Of a stretch of DNA of 64,000 bases, positions 12,334 through 22,700 are shown piece after piece (position 1 is the stretch's first letter; every line of letters begins with the position of its first letter). The position numbers and the translations under genes were made by a program. The notes under the pieces are model-generated. The model was not told the DNA's origin, made no database searches, and was given only the letters and a program-made list of their open reading frames with translations. Source of the stretch: Pseudisothecium myosuroides (Eukaryota > Streptophyta > Bryopsida > Hypnales > Lembophyllaceae); NCBI GenBank assembly GCA_951799445.1, contig OX637293.1, forward strand, positions 15,996,001 to 16,060,000. Direction: 5' to 3'.

Positions 12334-12494
12334 CAGCCGACACAGAATTCGTGCAATGAACGAACGTATACAAACATGGAAAACATGGAAGGGGAAACTG
12401 TATTGGCTGCCAGCCGACACAGAATTCGTGCAATGAACAAGCGTATACAAACATGGAAAACATGGAAGGGGAAACTGTATCGGCTGCCAGCCGA
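12334..12494 (+). repeat. 77-bp tandem duplication ending in palindromes
   Basis: A unit running from GCCGACACAGAATTCGTGCA to the next GTATYGGCTGCCA is present twice in tandem, with only a few differences. Each copy begins in one palindrome and ends in the next. This points to unequal exchange or replication slippage between palindromes as the way copies are added. Confidence 0.8.
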
Positions 12495-12774
12495 TACAGG
12501 GATTGAATGGTACCTTTCACTGACTGCATCGGCAGTTGCCATCTTGTGGATCAGGGAAGTCGTGTCGGCTGCTCTGCGTCTCCTGTCGGCTGGTGAGGTC
12601 GTCTGCTCACTACTGCCTCCAATTGTATCGGCTGCCCTGGATCTGATATCGGCTGACCTAATCTGCGGAGCGGCTGACCTAAAAAATGCGGCGGCGGGGG
12701 AGCGGATACTATATGACCCGAGGAGTGTCGGCTGCAAGCCGTGGGACCAGAAAACAGGGAGACTGTGGGAGAGA

Positions 12775-12832
12775 CAACGAGAGAGAGCGAGAGCATGAGT
12801 GAGAGAGCGCGAGAGAGAGAGAGAGACTGATC
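12775..12832. repeat. GA-rich microsatellite
   Basis: An imperfect (GA)n run lies about 430 bp upstream of the start codon at 13262. It could be part of a 5' leader or promoter; nothing further can be said. Confidence 0.7.
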
Positions 12833-13261
12833 TTGAGCGTGGAGAGTTAGAAATGAGCTGAAATGAAAGTGATCAGGGGAGTATACCCCCCTCCCTACTG
12901 AAGTGACGGCTGCCAGCCGGGAGGCGCAATCATTACGATTTCATCCACTTTTTTCATCCGTCCATGGTTTCTCATCCAGTCTGAGACGCGTCATCGTCAT
13001 TTGCAGCGCTCATATTGTCCGCTATAGTGGTCCTCAGCTGTTTCGATTTAGGTCCTTCTCATATCCATGCAGTCCAAGGTGTCGGCTGCCAGCCGACACA
13101 ATCTCAAGGTCAGTCTCATGTTCAGAAAATAGGTGATCCTCATCAATGAGGTCGTCTACTGTGATGGATATTGTTGTATCGGCTGCCAGCCGACAAGGGG
13201 AAGCGCGATTGAACTGAACAAGAGATTCGACATCGCTGGTTTTAATTTTAGATTGTGTACC

Positions 13262-16200
13262 ATGACATCATCTGATGAGCCGGGGCTGGATACCACTGTA
13301 ATTGAAGCATTCACAAGAAATGGAGGCTCTGGGAGGTTGAAGATTCGGAAGGGAGCAGTCGTCGCGCTGACACTGGAAGGACTATATTACGCAGGTAGGG
13401 CGGTCGTAGAGAAGGTGGTGCAGCAGGATCCATGCCTCGTTTGCGTTCGGGTGATAGATGTTCCATCGAACCTCGACATGCCCATTCCGTTTCCGGAGGC
13501 AGACTTGCACTTCCTCCGGCAATGCGCAGGAAGGTCGATTGTATGGGAGGCAAAAAATATTTATCCTTATGCGGAGTCGGAAGGGTCATCTTCCGTTGGT
13601 GTCGGCTGCCAGCCGACACATGGAAACACGGACGGGAAACCCATACAGCAATTCCTGTCACTCTCTGTCAATATGGAGGTTGTACTTCTGATGATGGTCG
13701 GTAATGACCTGCAGTATGCTGGTGTGGGATCCATTGTAGAATGCTCACCGAAGGGATATTGGAATGGCTTCCGCGTACCACACAGCTTCTTCGTCGTCGT
13801 CAAGCTTCTGCATGTCCTCGAGGAGTTCGAGGATCAAAATGCCTACTGCGAGATTCCAGAATTCATGACACTGAACCGCTGTGTGGGATTTAGAATTCTA
13901 TGGAGTGGATACAAGGTGAGGCCGGTCGTGGCACCTAGTTCATCGACCGTGAATGTCGGCTGCCAGCCGACAGATATTACAGGAGACTATCTCATCCACT
14001 CACAGCTAGATAGGAGCCCGGAGAGTGGAGGTAGCTCAAACGATGTAGTCGTGGAATTCGGGGACTCGATCGATGAACAGATTCCTGCCACTGCATCGGA
14101 TGAAGACGATCGAGAGGATAGGCTCTACTCATCGGACGGGCAATGCTGCGGATCTGCTCATGGAATTCACAATGGTCATGGTTATAGTACCTCTGTAGAT
14201 GGCAGCTATCCGAGCAGCGGCAATGACTGCTCTGTTCAGGCGGTCGACTTTAGGGGTCATGGAGGTAGTGGAGAATCCAACGCAAACTCGGACGGCGTGC
14301 AGTCGGGGCTACCCATCATGGACAGACCTCTTTGGAGGAATAAATACTGCCAACTTCTCAATGACGATTTCTCAGTCTTCGGAAGAGCAATGATACAAGT
14401 CTGCCTACCGGAGGAAGCCTGCGACGATCGCGTTCTCAGTGATTCAGAGGTAGGGGTCATGTTGGTCTCGGAAAATGAGGAACTGCAAATGACATCCATG
14501 CGGTGGAAGATAACACACGCTAGATTAGAGGGGGGAAGGCTACTCTCGGAGATGGTCACGCTCTGCTCAGAGGCTGCTCTGCTGGAGGAGCCGGATGACA
14601 ACGGATGTCAGGGGGTGCCCAGAAATCCCTACCGGTCGGTGCGCAGGAAAGTCACTCACAAGGATCGCGGTGGAAAATCCAAATTGCAGCTCAAGATCTC
14701 GGAGTTGGAGATACGTGCGGTCAGCTCGCAAAAGTGCTGCAATCTCAGATGCTGCCAGACGTTTCCTTGGGAGGAAACAAAAAATATACGAAGGAAGTTC
14801 TTCGCAGCCACATTCGAGACAAGGAGGGAAATGGCATATGCGGTGCACACTCAAATACATCCGGGGATCGTTCCAGGTAAAAAAGTCATTACTCTTGCAA
14901 ATAGAGACGTATGCGAAAACGCTTGGTGTATCATTCACGGGGTCTCAAGGTCGGCATACCATGTTTACAAGGCGGCGGCCGCAGGAGGATCGGTCAGCGG
15001 ATCGCATGGGAATGCGAGGTCCACAAGACCACGTCCGAAAACTATTCAAGCCCAAGCAACTCTCATGACAATCATCAATGAGAATGCAGATCAGATGCCA
15101 AACGAATTCAGGCTAGTTGGGAATAAGCGCGTAGACAGTCTCAAGGTCGTGCCCTCGGCAATGACGTGGGATCACATGCGCGAACAAGTAAACTCAGTAA
15201 GTTCATCATCTTCTTCTATTTAGACATTACATACTACTGTTTGTCGGCTGCCAGCCGATACCATGTACTTATGGAATGGAAGCACGTTGGCAGGCGCTTT
15301 AGGCATACTTCTCTGCTTTCCTCAGTCAGGGTTCTGCATCTCTGTCGGCTGCCGGCCGATACAAATGCTCAACCTTATTGCGCAACCTCATTTGCCAAAT
15401 GATGTCCTTCAGGTCAATAGGGTATGCAATTTGGAGCCAGTCTCGCAGTCCGCGATCAGCCGCCTTCGGAAGACACATTTCAAAAATGTAGAGGTCAAGG
15501 CGGTGGGAAGCAATTTCTCAAAATGCACAGAATGTGACTTCCTCGTAGAGTGTATTGCAAAGTATCCCAGGGGCTGTGATGAGTGGCAGGCGCTAGTCGA
15601 CGACAGAGAGAGACATCTCAACTACCAAAGGGCATGTAGAAATGTCTATGGAGGATGGACCGCGCAGTCAGTCAGAAATCCATCAGAGTTCCTGTGCATC
15701 ATTCATGATAAAATGGACACCAAGAAGACAGCGATTCCAAGGATGATGCGCGTCACAAAGGCCACCGCGGGGCTAGGGCAATTGCCAATATCTTGCACGG
15801 GCATGCTCACACATGGCCATGGAGATGGCGCATATGCGCATTATTCAACCTCGCTCTGGCCGGGGGACTCAAATTTCACAATTTCGTCGCTCTGTAGGGT
15901 ACTTAGGGCGCTAGAAGCACCACCTGTGCGGGAGTCGAAGGTGCTCTTCAAATCACCACCGCAGAATAGCTTCTTTGAGGCTCTGATGCATGGAAAATCC
16001 AGGTGCAACTCATCCATTCCGCAGGCACAAGAGAAGGTTAATAACATTCAAACATCAGGGCGGCCTCATATTCCACTGCCGAGGAAGCTCTTCTTGCAAC
16101 TGGACAACTCAGCAAAGGACAACAAAAATAGGTTCCTCATGGCTTTCTGCTCATTACTCACCGCGAGGCGCATATTTAAGGAAGTTACAGTCGGATTTCT

Positions 16201-17428
16201 AATTGTCGGGCATACGCACGAAGACATTGACGCGCACTTCAGTTATCTATCGAAACTCATCAAAAAGAAGAACACGTATGTACTAGCAGATCTCATGAAG
16301 GCGTTCATGGACTCGCAGAAGACGGTGGCATTCGTCCCGGAGGTCGTACAAGAGGTCGCAGACTTCAAGGAATACCTCAGAGGATTCCATCATGAGGGCG
16401 TAAACAAGATCATCGGACTCGGAGATAAACACATATTCAAATTCTATGTAGTCGAAGATGGAGATGATCGGGGATGGCCGGTCATGAGGTACAAGAAAAG
16501 GGCAACGGATTCGGCGTGGCTGCCTCCGGGGCCTCCAGTCAAAATGTGGACAGCGGACGAAAATGGGAGACCAAAAATACCGCAGGGGGATCCTAGACCA
16601 GTGCCCTACAAGGCACTCTGGGGGAACGTGGAGATTAATACAGAAAGGCGGAATGCAGAGAAAGAAGTCGCAAGGGCGAGCGAATGCAGGGAGAAACAAA
16701 CATTCATCAAAAATGGAATCGCAAAGTACATTGAATTCTGGAAATTGGGAATGGCCAGAAACAAGCGATATGCACAGGAAATGGCGGGGTGTGTGGCTTA
16801 CTGGGAAAAAATTTACAAGGAAATCAATTCAGTCATGCCACAAAATCAAGCAGAGCTTCGAGAAGGATTGTGGCCGCTCTCAGACTGGACAAGAGATCAC
16901 GGAGACGCTTTTACGGGGGAGGGGACAGAAGAATATCATTCACTGGACACCACTCCGGAGGACGAACCAGAGAATACTCTATACTGCGGACCAGCCAAAG
17001 ACAGACCCAGACTGACATTCAATCCATTCAGGGATGTTTTGCTAGGAGACTTTGTGCTCTGTAGACCATGTCAAAACAATTACCTGCCGGTTTGGTTGGG
17101 ACGGGTACTGGAATGTGTCAACAGGACTCCAGGGACATCGTATGGGAACTTCACAATAGAGTGGTGGACTCCAATGAAGGCGAAGAGGGAAGGAAAGGCG
17201 CTGGTGGCAAGGGAATGCTGGACAAGGAGATGGCACAAGGAACTCACTCTTCCACAGATAGTACATGTCAGCATGGTCTTGTACTCGCACAGAATGCCCT
17301 CGCATGCAAAGAATGGACCTCCCAACTCTCATGTCATCCCGGAGGCATCCGTGGCTGCTGCACTTGCAAATCTAGAGGCCGCGGGAGCAACATTGGACAC
17401 AGATGCAGACGAACAAAGACATGATTAG
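13262..17428 (+). CDS. DUF7869-family transposase-like protein
   Basis: Two exons, 13262-15196 and 15413-17428, join at TCA|GTAAGT and CTTCAG|GTC in phase 0, giving about 1,316 residues. ATG 13262 is the first one free of palindrome sequence, with a good context (accATGa). The N-terminal 480 residues are unrecognised. A Cys-rich block follows (CCNLRCC, about 488-494), then VCENAWCIIHGVS (about 560), as in plant DUF7869 proteins. Exon 2 has CTEC, then HDKMD (about 745), QLDNSAKDNKNR (about 873-884) and GHTHEDIDAHF (about 911-921). These acidic and His residues are the conserved core, and the likely catalytic Asp/Glu set of an RNase H-like transposase (inference). Two palindromes lie within exon 1 and are read as VGCQPT in frame; the one at 13602 could instead be part of a 54-base intron (13595-13648). 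The intron carries two more. The gene is open throughout and may be functional. Confidence 0.75.
13602..15359 (+). repeat. Palindrome copies inside the rightward gene
   Basis: Copies with centre C on the + strand lie at 13602-13616 and 13956-13970 (in exon 1, both in the frame that reads VGCQPT) and at 15244-15258 and 15345-15359 (in the intron). Confidence 0.85.
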
Positions 17429-18353
17429 CGCTGCTACGGTATCGGATCGGTCGGCTGCCAGCCGATAGTCGGAATTCGGATTACGGAGGATTTACAAGGA
17501 CATTCCGCTCAGGGATTCTCGTACGCGGATGCAGGTGTCGGCTGCCAGCCGATACAACACTCTTTGCTGCTGCCGAAGCGCACTGTTCTATCCACAAGAT
17601 GATTTCAATCAATGGTAAAGCCAGGAACGTCCACATTTTGTATTCTCGTTTGGGGTCAGGAAGGGAGTAACTATATGTCTGAAGTTAGTTCAGGCTGGGC
17701 GTTTAATGGTTACCATATGTATCGGCTGTCGGCCGACACATGGAATGTAGGTCTGTACAGCAATCTCTAAAACGTTTTTGGTACTCCTGCTTGGTGGATG
17801 ACACATCATTTCGTAATGGAATGGCGACGAACTTGTGGAATTCTATTATCAGTTTATATGAAGTTCAGCTAAGGACAGTTTTACAAATAATGCTCTTTAG
17901 TGCGCTACTCAACCGGATTGCTCAGCTCTCACTCATGTTCTCCGCTCTGTTTTATTCTCGCTAGGCACATTAGTCTACTCATTTGTTGGCTGCCGGCCGA
18001 TACATTTCACCAGGCTGAGACTACATGTTGTTTGAGGCTGACATGGATTTGGATTATGGGAATTGTACTGGGAGTTTTCTTCATTTCAGGGGCGCGGTTA
18101 TAGGCATACCTTCTGACCACACACGAAAACCACTGCAAATAAGCAACTCCACTACTTCCTTTTCCATTTGGAAAACAAAGTTTCCTTCATGGCAACATTT
18201 TATGACTTACCAAATGTACATTTTCACAATGTGTGGGAGGGCAGCCGATACTTTTCCATCATTTCAAGCATGTTTTTCTACTCTGCAGTGGAGGCTAAGT
18301 GAAAAAATTGTCCATAATTCGCGCATTTGTCCATAATTAGTTAAATATGGGTT
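17429..18353. other. Right flank of the transposon with palindromes, no gene
   Basis: There is no convincing coding region here. Palindromes lie at 17451-17465, 17538-17552, 17722-17736 (centre T) and 17986-18000, plus a degraded copy near 18234-18248. Near the tip, TGTCCATAATT occurs twice (about 18310 and 18330), overlapping the right terminal inverted repeat. Confidence 0.7.
18325..18353 (-). repeat. Right terminal inverted repeat of the 13.1-kb transposon
   Basis: ATTTGTCCATAATTAGTTAA followed by ATATG is the inverted match to the left end. It is followed by the TTATA duplication at 18354-18358 and then by LINE coding sequence. Confidence 0.75.
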
Positions 18354-18717
18354 TTATACCACAAAAATGGGATGCTCTCTACTGACCAAACGGACGGAGT
18401 TGGCCAAATCTATCCATGAGAAGTGGCATGGCGATTTAGTAGTGGGCTACCAGCCTAAGTAGAATGATGTGTGGCAAAAAACTCGGCCTCAAAAGGAGGC
18501 GGGTTTTCTCTGGTCTGTGTACCATTGCATAGTGGCAGTTCACAGTTGGCGTAAGATAGCCAATCCCAACATTTCTACCATGTGTAATAGTTGTCCCACA
18601 GGTCTTGATGAAACTATTCTGCATCAATTCCACAACTGCGAAAAGACTCGTCATGCGTGGAACTATGTCCTCTCAGTATTGTACACCGCCCTTCAGATTC
18701 CTCTGATGGTGGGAAGC
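18354..18717 (+). pseudogene. LINE ORF2 fragment: zinc-binding region after the RT
   Basis: The LINE frame resumes with YTTKMG and runs through a zf-RVT-like region: WQKTRPQK, a Cys pair CNSCPTG, and HQFHNCEKTRHAW, which give a Cys/His zinc-binding pattern. An in-frame TAG stands near 18460. The match stops at the Mutator-like element, and the next residues (GSWPSLTWQQC) follow at 29578. Confidence 0.82.
18707..18717. repeat. Target duplication of the Mutator-like element, left copy
   Basis: TGGTGGGAAGC is repeated at 29574-29584. A 9-11-bp duplication is typical of the Mutator superfamily. Joining through one copy restores the LINE frame as PLMVGSWPS. Confidence 0.82.
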
Positions 18718-18723
18718 GGACGA

Positions 18724-18790
18724 TGCTATTTTGTGTGCGTAGAGCGGTGAGCGTAGGGTCGCGAGCGTAGAATGCAAAAAATTTGATAAT
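18724..18790 (+). repeat. Left terminal inverted repeat of the MULE
   Basis: It reads TGCTATTTTGTGTGCGTAGA and onward, matching the complement of about 29495-29568. The right arm has one extra copy of a short GGTGAGC unit. Confidence 0.82.
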
Positions 18791-19736
18791 TTATTGAAAC
18801 GAGCAATAAAGAGAAAGTTTAGGATTTTTTTTGAAGGAAGAATTTTTAAATTAGTATTAATGATGGACCTATGACCGTAGAATATTTTGCAGAATTTTTC
18901 TGCATAAAAAGTGTAGGGTGGCCAAATATGTATTTTAAGGTCGAGGAAAGATGCAAGTTTCGAGATGAAGAGTCTATAACCGTGGAGTCTAGGGATACGA
19001 ATGATTAAAAGATATAATTTTTGTGGTCGTGAATGTAAGCGCCATGGAAACAAGAAATGGTGGATATTGTAAGGGACGAAAGAGATTTCTTTGCAAGAGA
19101 GGTGTTCGAGAGAGTTCTAGAGAGGGAAAGAGGGAGTAAGAGAGTTCAAGAGAGGGACAATTAGTATGGAGGATTTACATAATTTGAGAGATGGGGGCCC
19201 AAGGTTAGATTAAAGAGGGTCAAGGCATTAGATAGGGAAAGCAAAGGAAATAAGCGAGGGTTATGTAGACGTTTTCTTTAGAGACAGAGATTGGAAGTGG
19301 AGAAGTTAAGGGTTAATTGGAGGAACAATTAAGGAGTGGGTTTAGAGTGGGAGAAAGAGACGGATAATGAGGCCAGAAAATGGATGTTGTTTAGTTTAAG
19401 AAAAATTCTGCAAACGATAAGAGGGGTTGGTATGAGGTTTTCAAATCTATTGGAGGGAGACGTACTTGGGTTTAGGTTTAAGGTAGAGAATAGGAAGGAG
19501 GCGGGGACAAAGGATTGGAGTGAGTTAGTGGCAGTTGAACAAAAATTGAGCCATGCAAACAAAAATTGGGCAAATGATTTAGGCACCAACATGACCATGT
19601 ACAAGCTTCGATGGTGGCCCTTTTAGTCTCACCATCGTTTTTGTATTAGTGGAAAATAATGTCTTAATAGTACGGACAATAATTACGCTCCATAGTGCTT
19701 TAGGAGCAGAATCTGAAGAACTCTTTTAATCTCATT

Positions 19737-22700
19737 CTAGCTGAAACTAGGAGCGTGAATGAAGATATCAACCTCCAGATCTAGGCTACAGACTACGTTG
19801 AAGATGAAGTAGATGTGCTTACAATACGTCCATGCACCGCGCTTGCCAAGTGACTTGTCAGACATATCCTTGAAAGATTGGCACTCACAGTTCGGGAACT
19901 GGCCAATCGTCAACAAGTACTTAGAAACCTTAGATATGCTTCTAGACTCAAAAGTCACAATGCAACCCAAAGCTGGAGAAGGTACCATAAGAATTGAGTA
20001 GATCTTTCCAACAACTGATAGAGTAGAGGCGCAGCTATTATGATGTTTGGTAGTTGGAATAGAAGAATTTCTCCTAATATTCTTACCATATCTCTTTGTG
20101 GGGTGATCCACAAGGTTAGAGGGTGGAGGATAATCGTCCAGATTCACGGATATTCCGTCATTGAAGAGTTGTCGTGGAGACAATTGGACGCGCTCGGCAA
20201 GAAAGAACCCGGCATTTTCTAGAGAGAGGATCTCTTTCCTACTTAAGTTTGTGCCCATAATAACAGGCCAGACATCCGGGATAGGCGGTTTGGAAACCAC
20301 CCATTTTTGACTAGTGCCCTCTACACAGCGATGGATGTCATCATTGCAGAAGAAAAACTGCATTCTCTCCAATCTAGTCTTCTTATAATTGTTCATGAGA
20401 CCAGTATAAGTAGGGGCAGCTGTACTGCGATTGTCTTGCACAATCCTGGCCACGCACTTCTTCTTCGTCTTGACTTGCAGCGCAAAACAAGCTTTAGCAA
20501 ATGTCTTTGGCAGCCTTGCAATATGCCACTGGTGTTCATCGCAAACAGTTTCCTGAACAAATTTGACATGGTGCACCCTAGCGGAAGTTGTAGGTGTCTT
20601 GGGAGGAAAATCATCCAATTCTTCTGGCACATGATCGGGTTCAGATGGCGAATCTTCTGCAGTGAGGTCAACTATCTTTGGATCAATTTCTGAACTTGGT
20701 AGAAGATCTGATTTCTGACATGTGGGCGAGATATGCTTATCTTGTCTGGACGGTGCGAATCAAATTCTGAACCTGGTGGAAGATCTGATTTTCGTTTGGT
20801 GGAAACAAATACTTCTTCACCCTCGAGGTGAGGTTGGCGTGTGCAGAAGTCGTCAGCACCTGGCATGTCGACGAGGGCGGCGTGAAGGACCTTAGCATTT
20901 CCAGAGCGTTGAGCGGTGCGATGTGCAATACGAAGTCGGAGTTCTTCCTTGCCAGGACCTGTCCCCGCTTTCTCACCTTTGAGGAATTGGTAGTAGGCTA
21001 CAACCTGCATAAACGCCCGAACCATGTCATCTACAGTGGCAACATACAAGTCATTCCCCTTTTTGCCAGATTGCTGCAGCCACTTGTTGTGAACAGACTC
21101 CGCCAAATTACAAGATGGCATCTCAGCCAATTCAACTTCCAAAAGATCCTGCGAGGCAACATTTAAAGTTAGATGTTTGAATGAATAGCCAAAGAAAAAG
21201 GATTAAAGTAGGTCTCAAATAGCTACCTCAACAGGCATCCACGGAGGAGAGACCACCAATGTCGATTCTCTCCCATCATTAGCTTCAGGTAGGGTTACGG
21301 TGTTAAGGAGAGGTGCCGCTGATATTGGCTGCGCATCAGGAGCAAGGCCAATATCGGCACCGTACTACTGGGCAGGCGAAATCAAGAATTTTGAACAAAC
21401 AATAAGCACTGTCAATATTGGTTGTGGTTTAGAAAATAGAACTTCTAATTGTTGTAATGTGATTATAAAACTTACCAGCTCCATAAATCCGCCCCATTGA
21501 TGGTATCTAAAGTGCCAAAAAGCTAGCCATAGGTCCAATCTCGATAGCGCCTTTTCAGTGGCTGCTCCAGAAGATAACCACGACACCCGAATTGCTAAGT
21601 ATTTGCTTTGCGCCTCTTCTAAGGAGGTGGAATTATTGTATTGTTTGCAGAGTCGCCGATGTTGCTCTTGAAGTTCCGCCCTGATATCCGCCTTGGTGTG
21701 TTTCTCTAAGGATTGCAACCAGTGAAATAGGCAAGTTCGCTCCTGATTTACCATAGGCAGAGATGGATCGCCACTCCCATGGACGATACGCACTGCATTC
21801 CAATTTGCTTGGACACTGTCGGCCATAAATCCTTTAAAATTTGGATTGGAAATATCATGCCTGCTGGAAATTGCATTCAAATTTTTCCAGAACACTTGTT
21901 GTGCTACTACATTCTCGGATTGCATATCACAAACAACGATAGTCATGACTTGGCAGTAAGTAAAATCATACACGTGGCAGGCCATAGTGGTCCAAGACTT
22001 GACCCGTTTGACATGGTCAAACATCATCCAAGCGTCCTCCAAGTCTCCACCTGGTTGCATGCGCTTAACCAAGTCTACCCCGCTCCCGGGTCCCAGCTCC
22101 GCCATCTTGAAAATGAAGACTTTGTCAGACTCAGCACCTTGTCCAGGAAAACGGTTTTCTTGGACAAAGGCCCATGTACTGGAGCCCCGCAGCCTAGTAA
22201 TGCTGTCCATTACCCCAAAACGACGCAGATATCGAAATGTGGTAACCTCATTACGAATACTGGGTGATGACATTTGCTTGAACTTGTCCAAAACGGGGAC
22301 AAGTTCGTCCACTGCCAACATCTTATGGAAATTATCTTCTGCGCATAAAAGGAATTCGCCGAGGTACTCCTTACTGGCCACAAGGACAATGGCAGAATTA
22401 GTCGCCAACGGAGTCCGTTCTACCTGCTTGCCAATAAGAGATCGAAGTTTTGCGGAGGAGTCTCTATAATTTCCCTTCTTCATTGGATGGCTATGGATTC
22501 CGAGATGCACGCAAGCTCAGGTCATCAAATTGGAGCCATGTACGTAGTAGATCCTAGTGGGGCAACTTCCAATGCATGTCGGCGAAACTTGACAGATTGA
22601 ACATGCAACTGTAGAATGCAATGGAGGATCAGAGTCTGGAACAAAGGAGGGACGAGGCGGCACCATTCCACTCAGTCTCATTCAACGGTGACAGTCGGTG

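Larger units (their letters stand above)
12155..13261. promoter_or_regulatory. Divergent intergenic region with palindrome cluster
   Basis: This 1.1-kb region separates the starts of the two divergent genes and must contain their promoters. It has the densest palindromes: 12180 (centre G), 12217 (C), 12326 (G), 12403, 12480, 12728, 12905, 13082 and 13179 (all C). Isolated half-sites with CGGCTG occur at about 12565, 12595, 12629, 12649 and 12671. The strand preference of the central base switches inside 12180-12403. The assignment of regulatory function is inference from position. Confidence 0.55.
5231..18353. mobile_element. 13.1-kb DNA transposon with divergent DUF7869 and ParB/FCP1-like genes
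   Basis: The element interrupts the LINE coding region and has terminal inverted repeats sharing CATATTTAACTAATT plus GGACAAAT, at 5234-5258 and inverted at about 18326-18350. It is flanked by a probable 5-bp duplication, TTATA. Inside are two divergent multi-exon genes sharing an upstream region of about 1.1 kb, and about 32 copies of a 15-bp near-palindrome. By eye, GC content is clearly higher than in the surrounding DNA. Because both genes are open over their full inferred lengths while the host LINE is broken, the insertion is probably younger than the LINE. DUF7869 proteins are known as transposon-associated. The superfamily is not established here. Confidence 0.8.

Noticed and set aside
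5277..18248. CRISPR-like array
   Set aside because: Repeats are only 15 bp, spaced from about 20 bases to over 2 kb, and lie inside spliced genes in a plant genome.
17740..18336. Short plus-strand open frames at the right end of the transposon
   Set aside because: They overlap each other, run through palindromes and show no conserved features.
5231..18353. Endogenous giant-virus segment, with palindromes as hairpin transcription-end signals
   Set aside because: Hairpin-coded transcript ends are known in mimiviruses, but here the palindromes sit in introns whose phases match, also in exons, and the segment has transposon ends and a target duplication. No viral core gene is seen.
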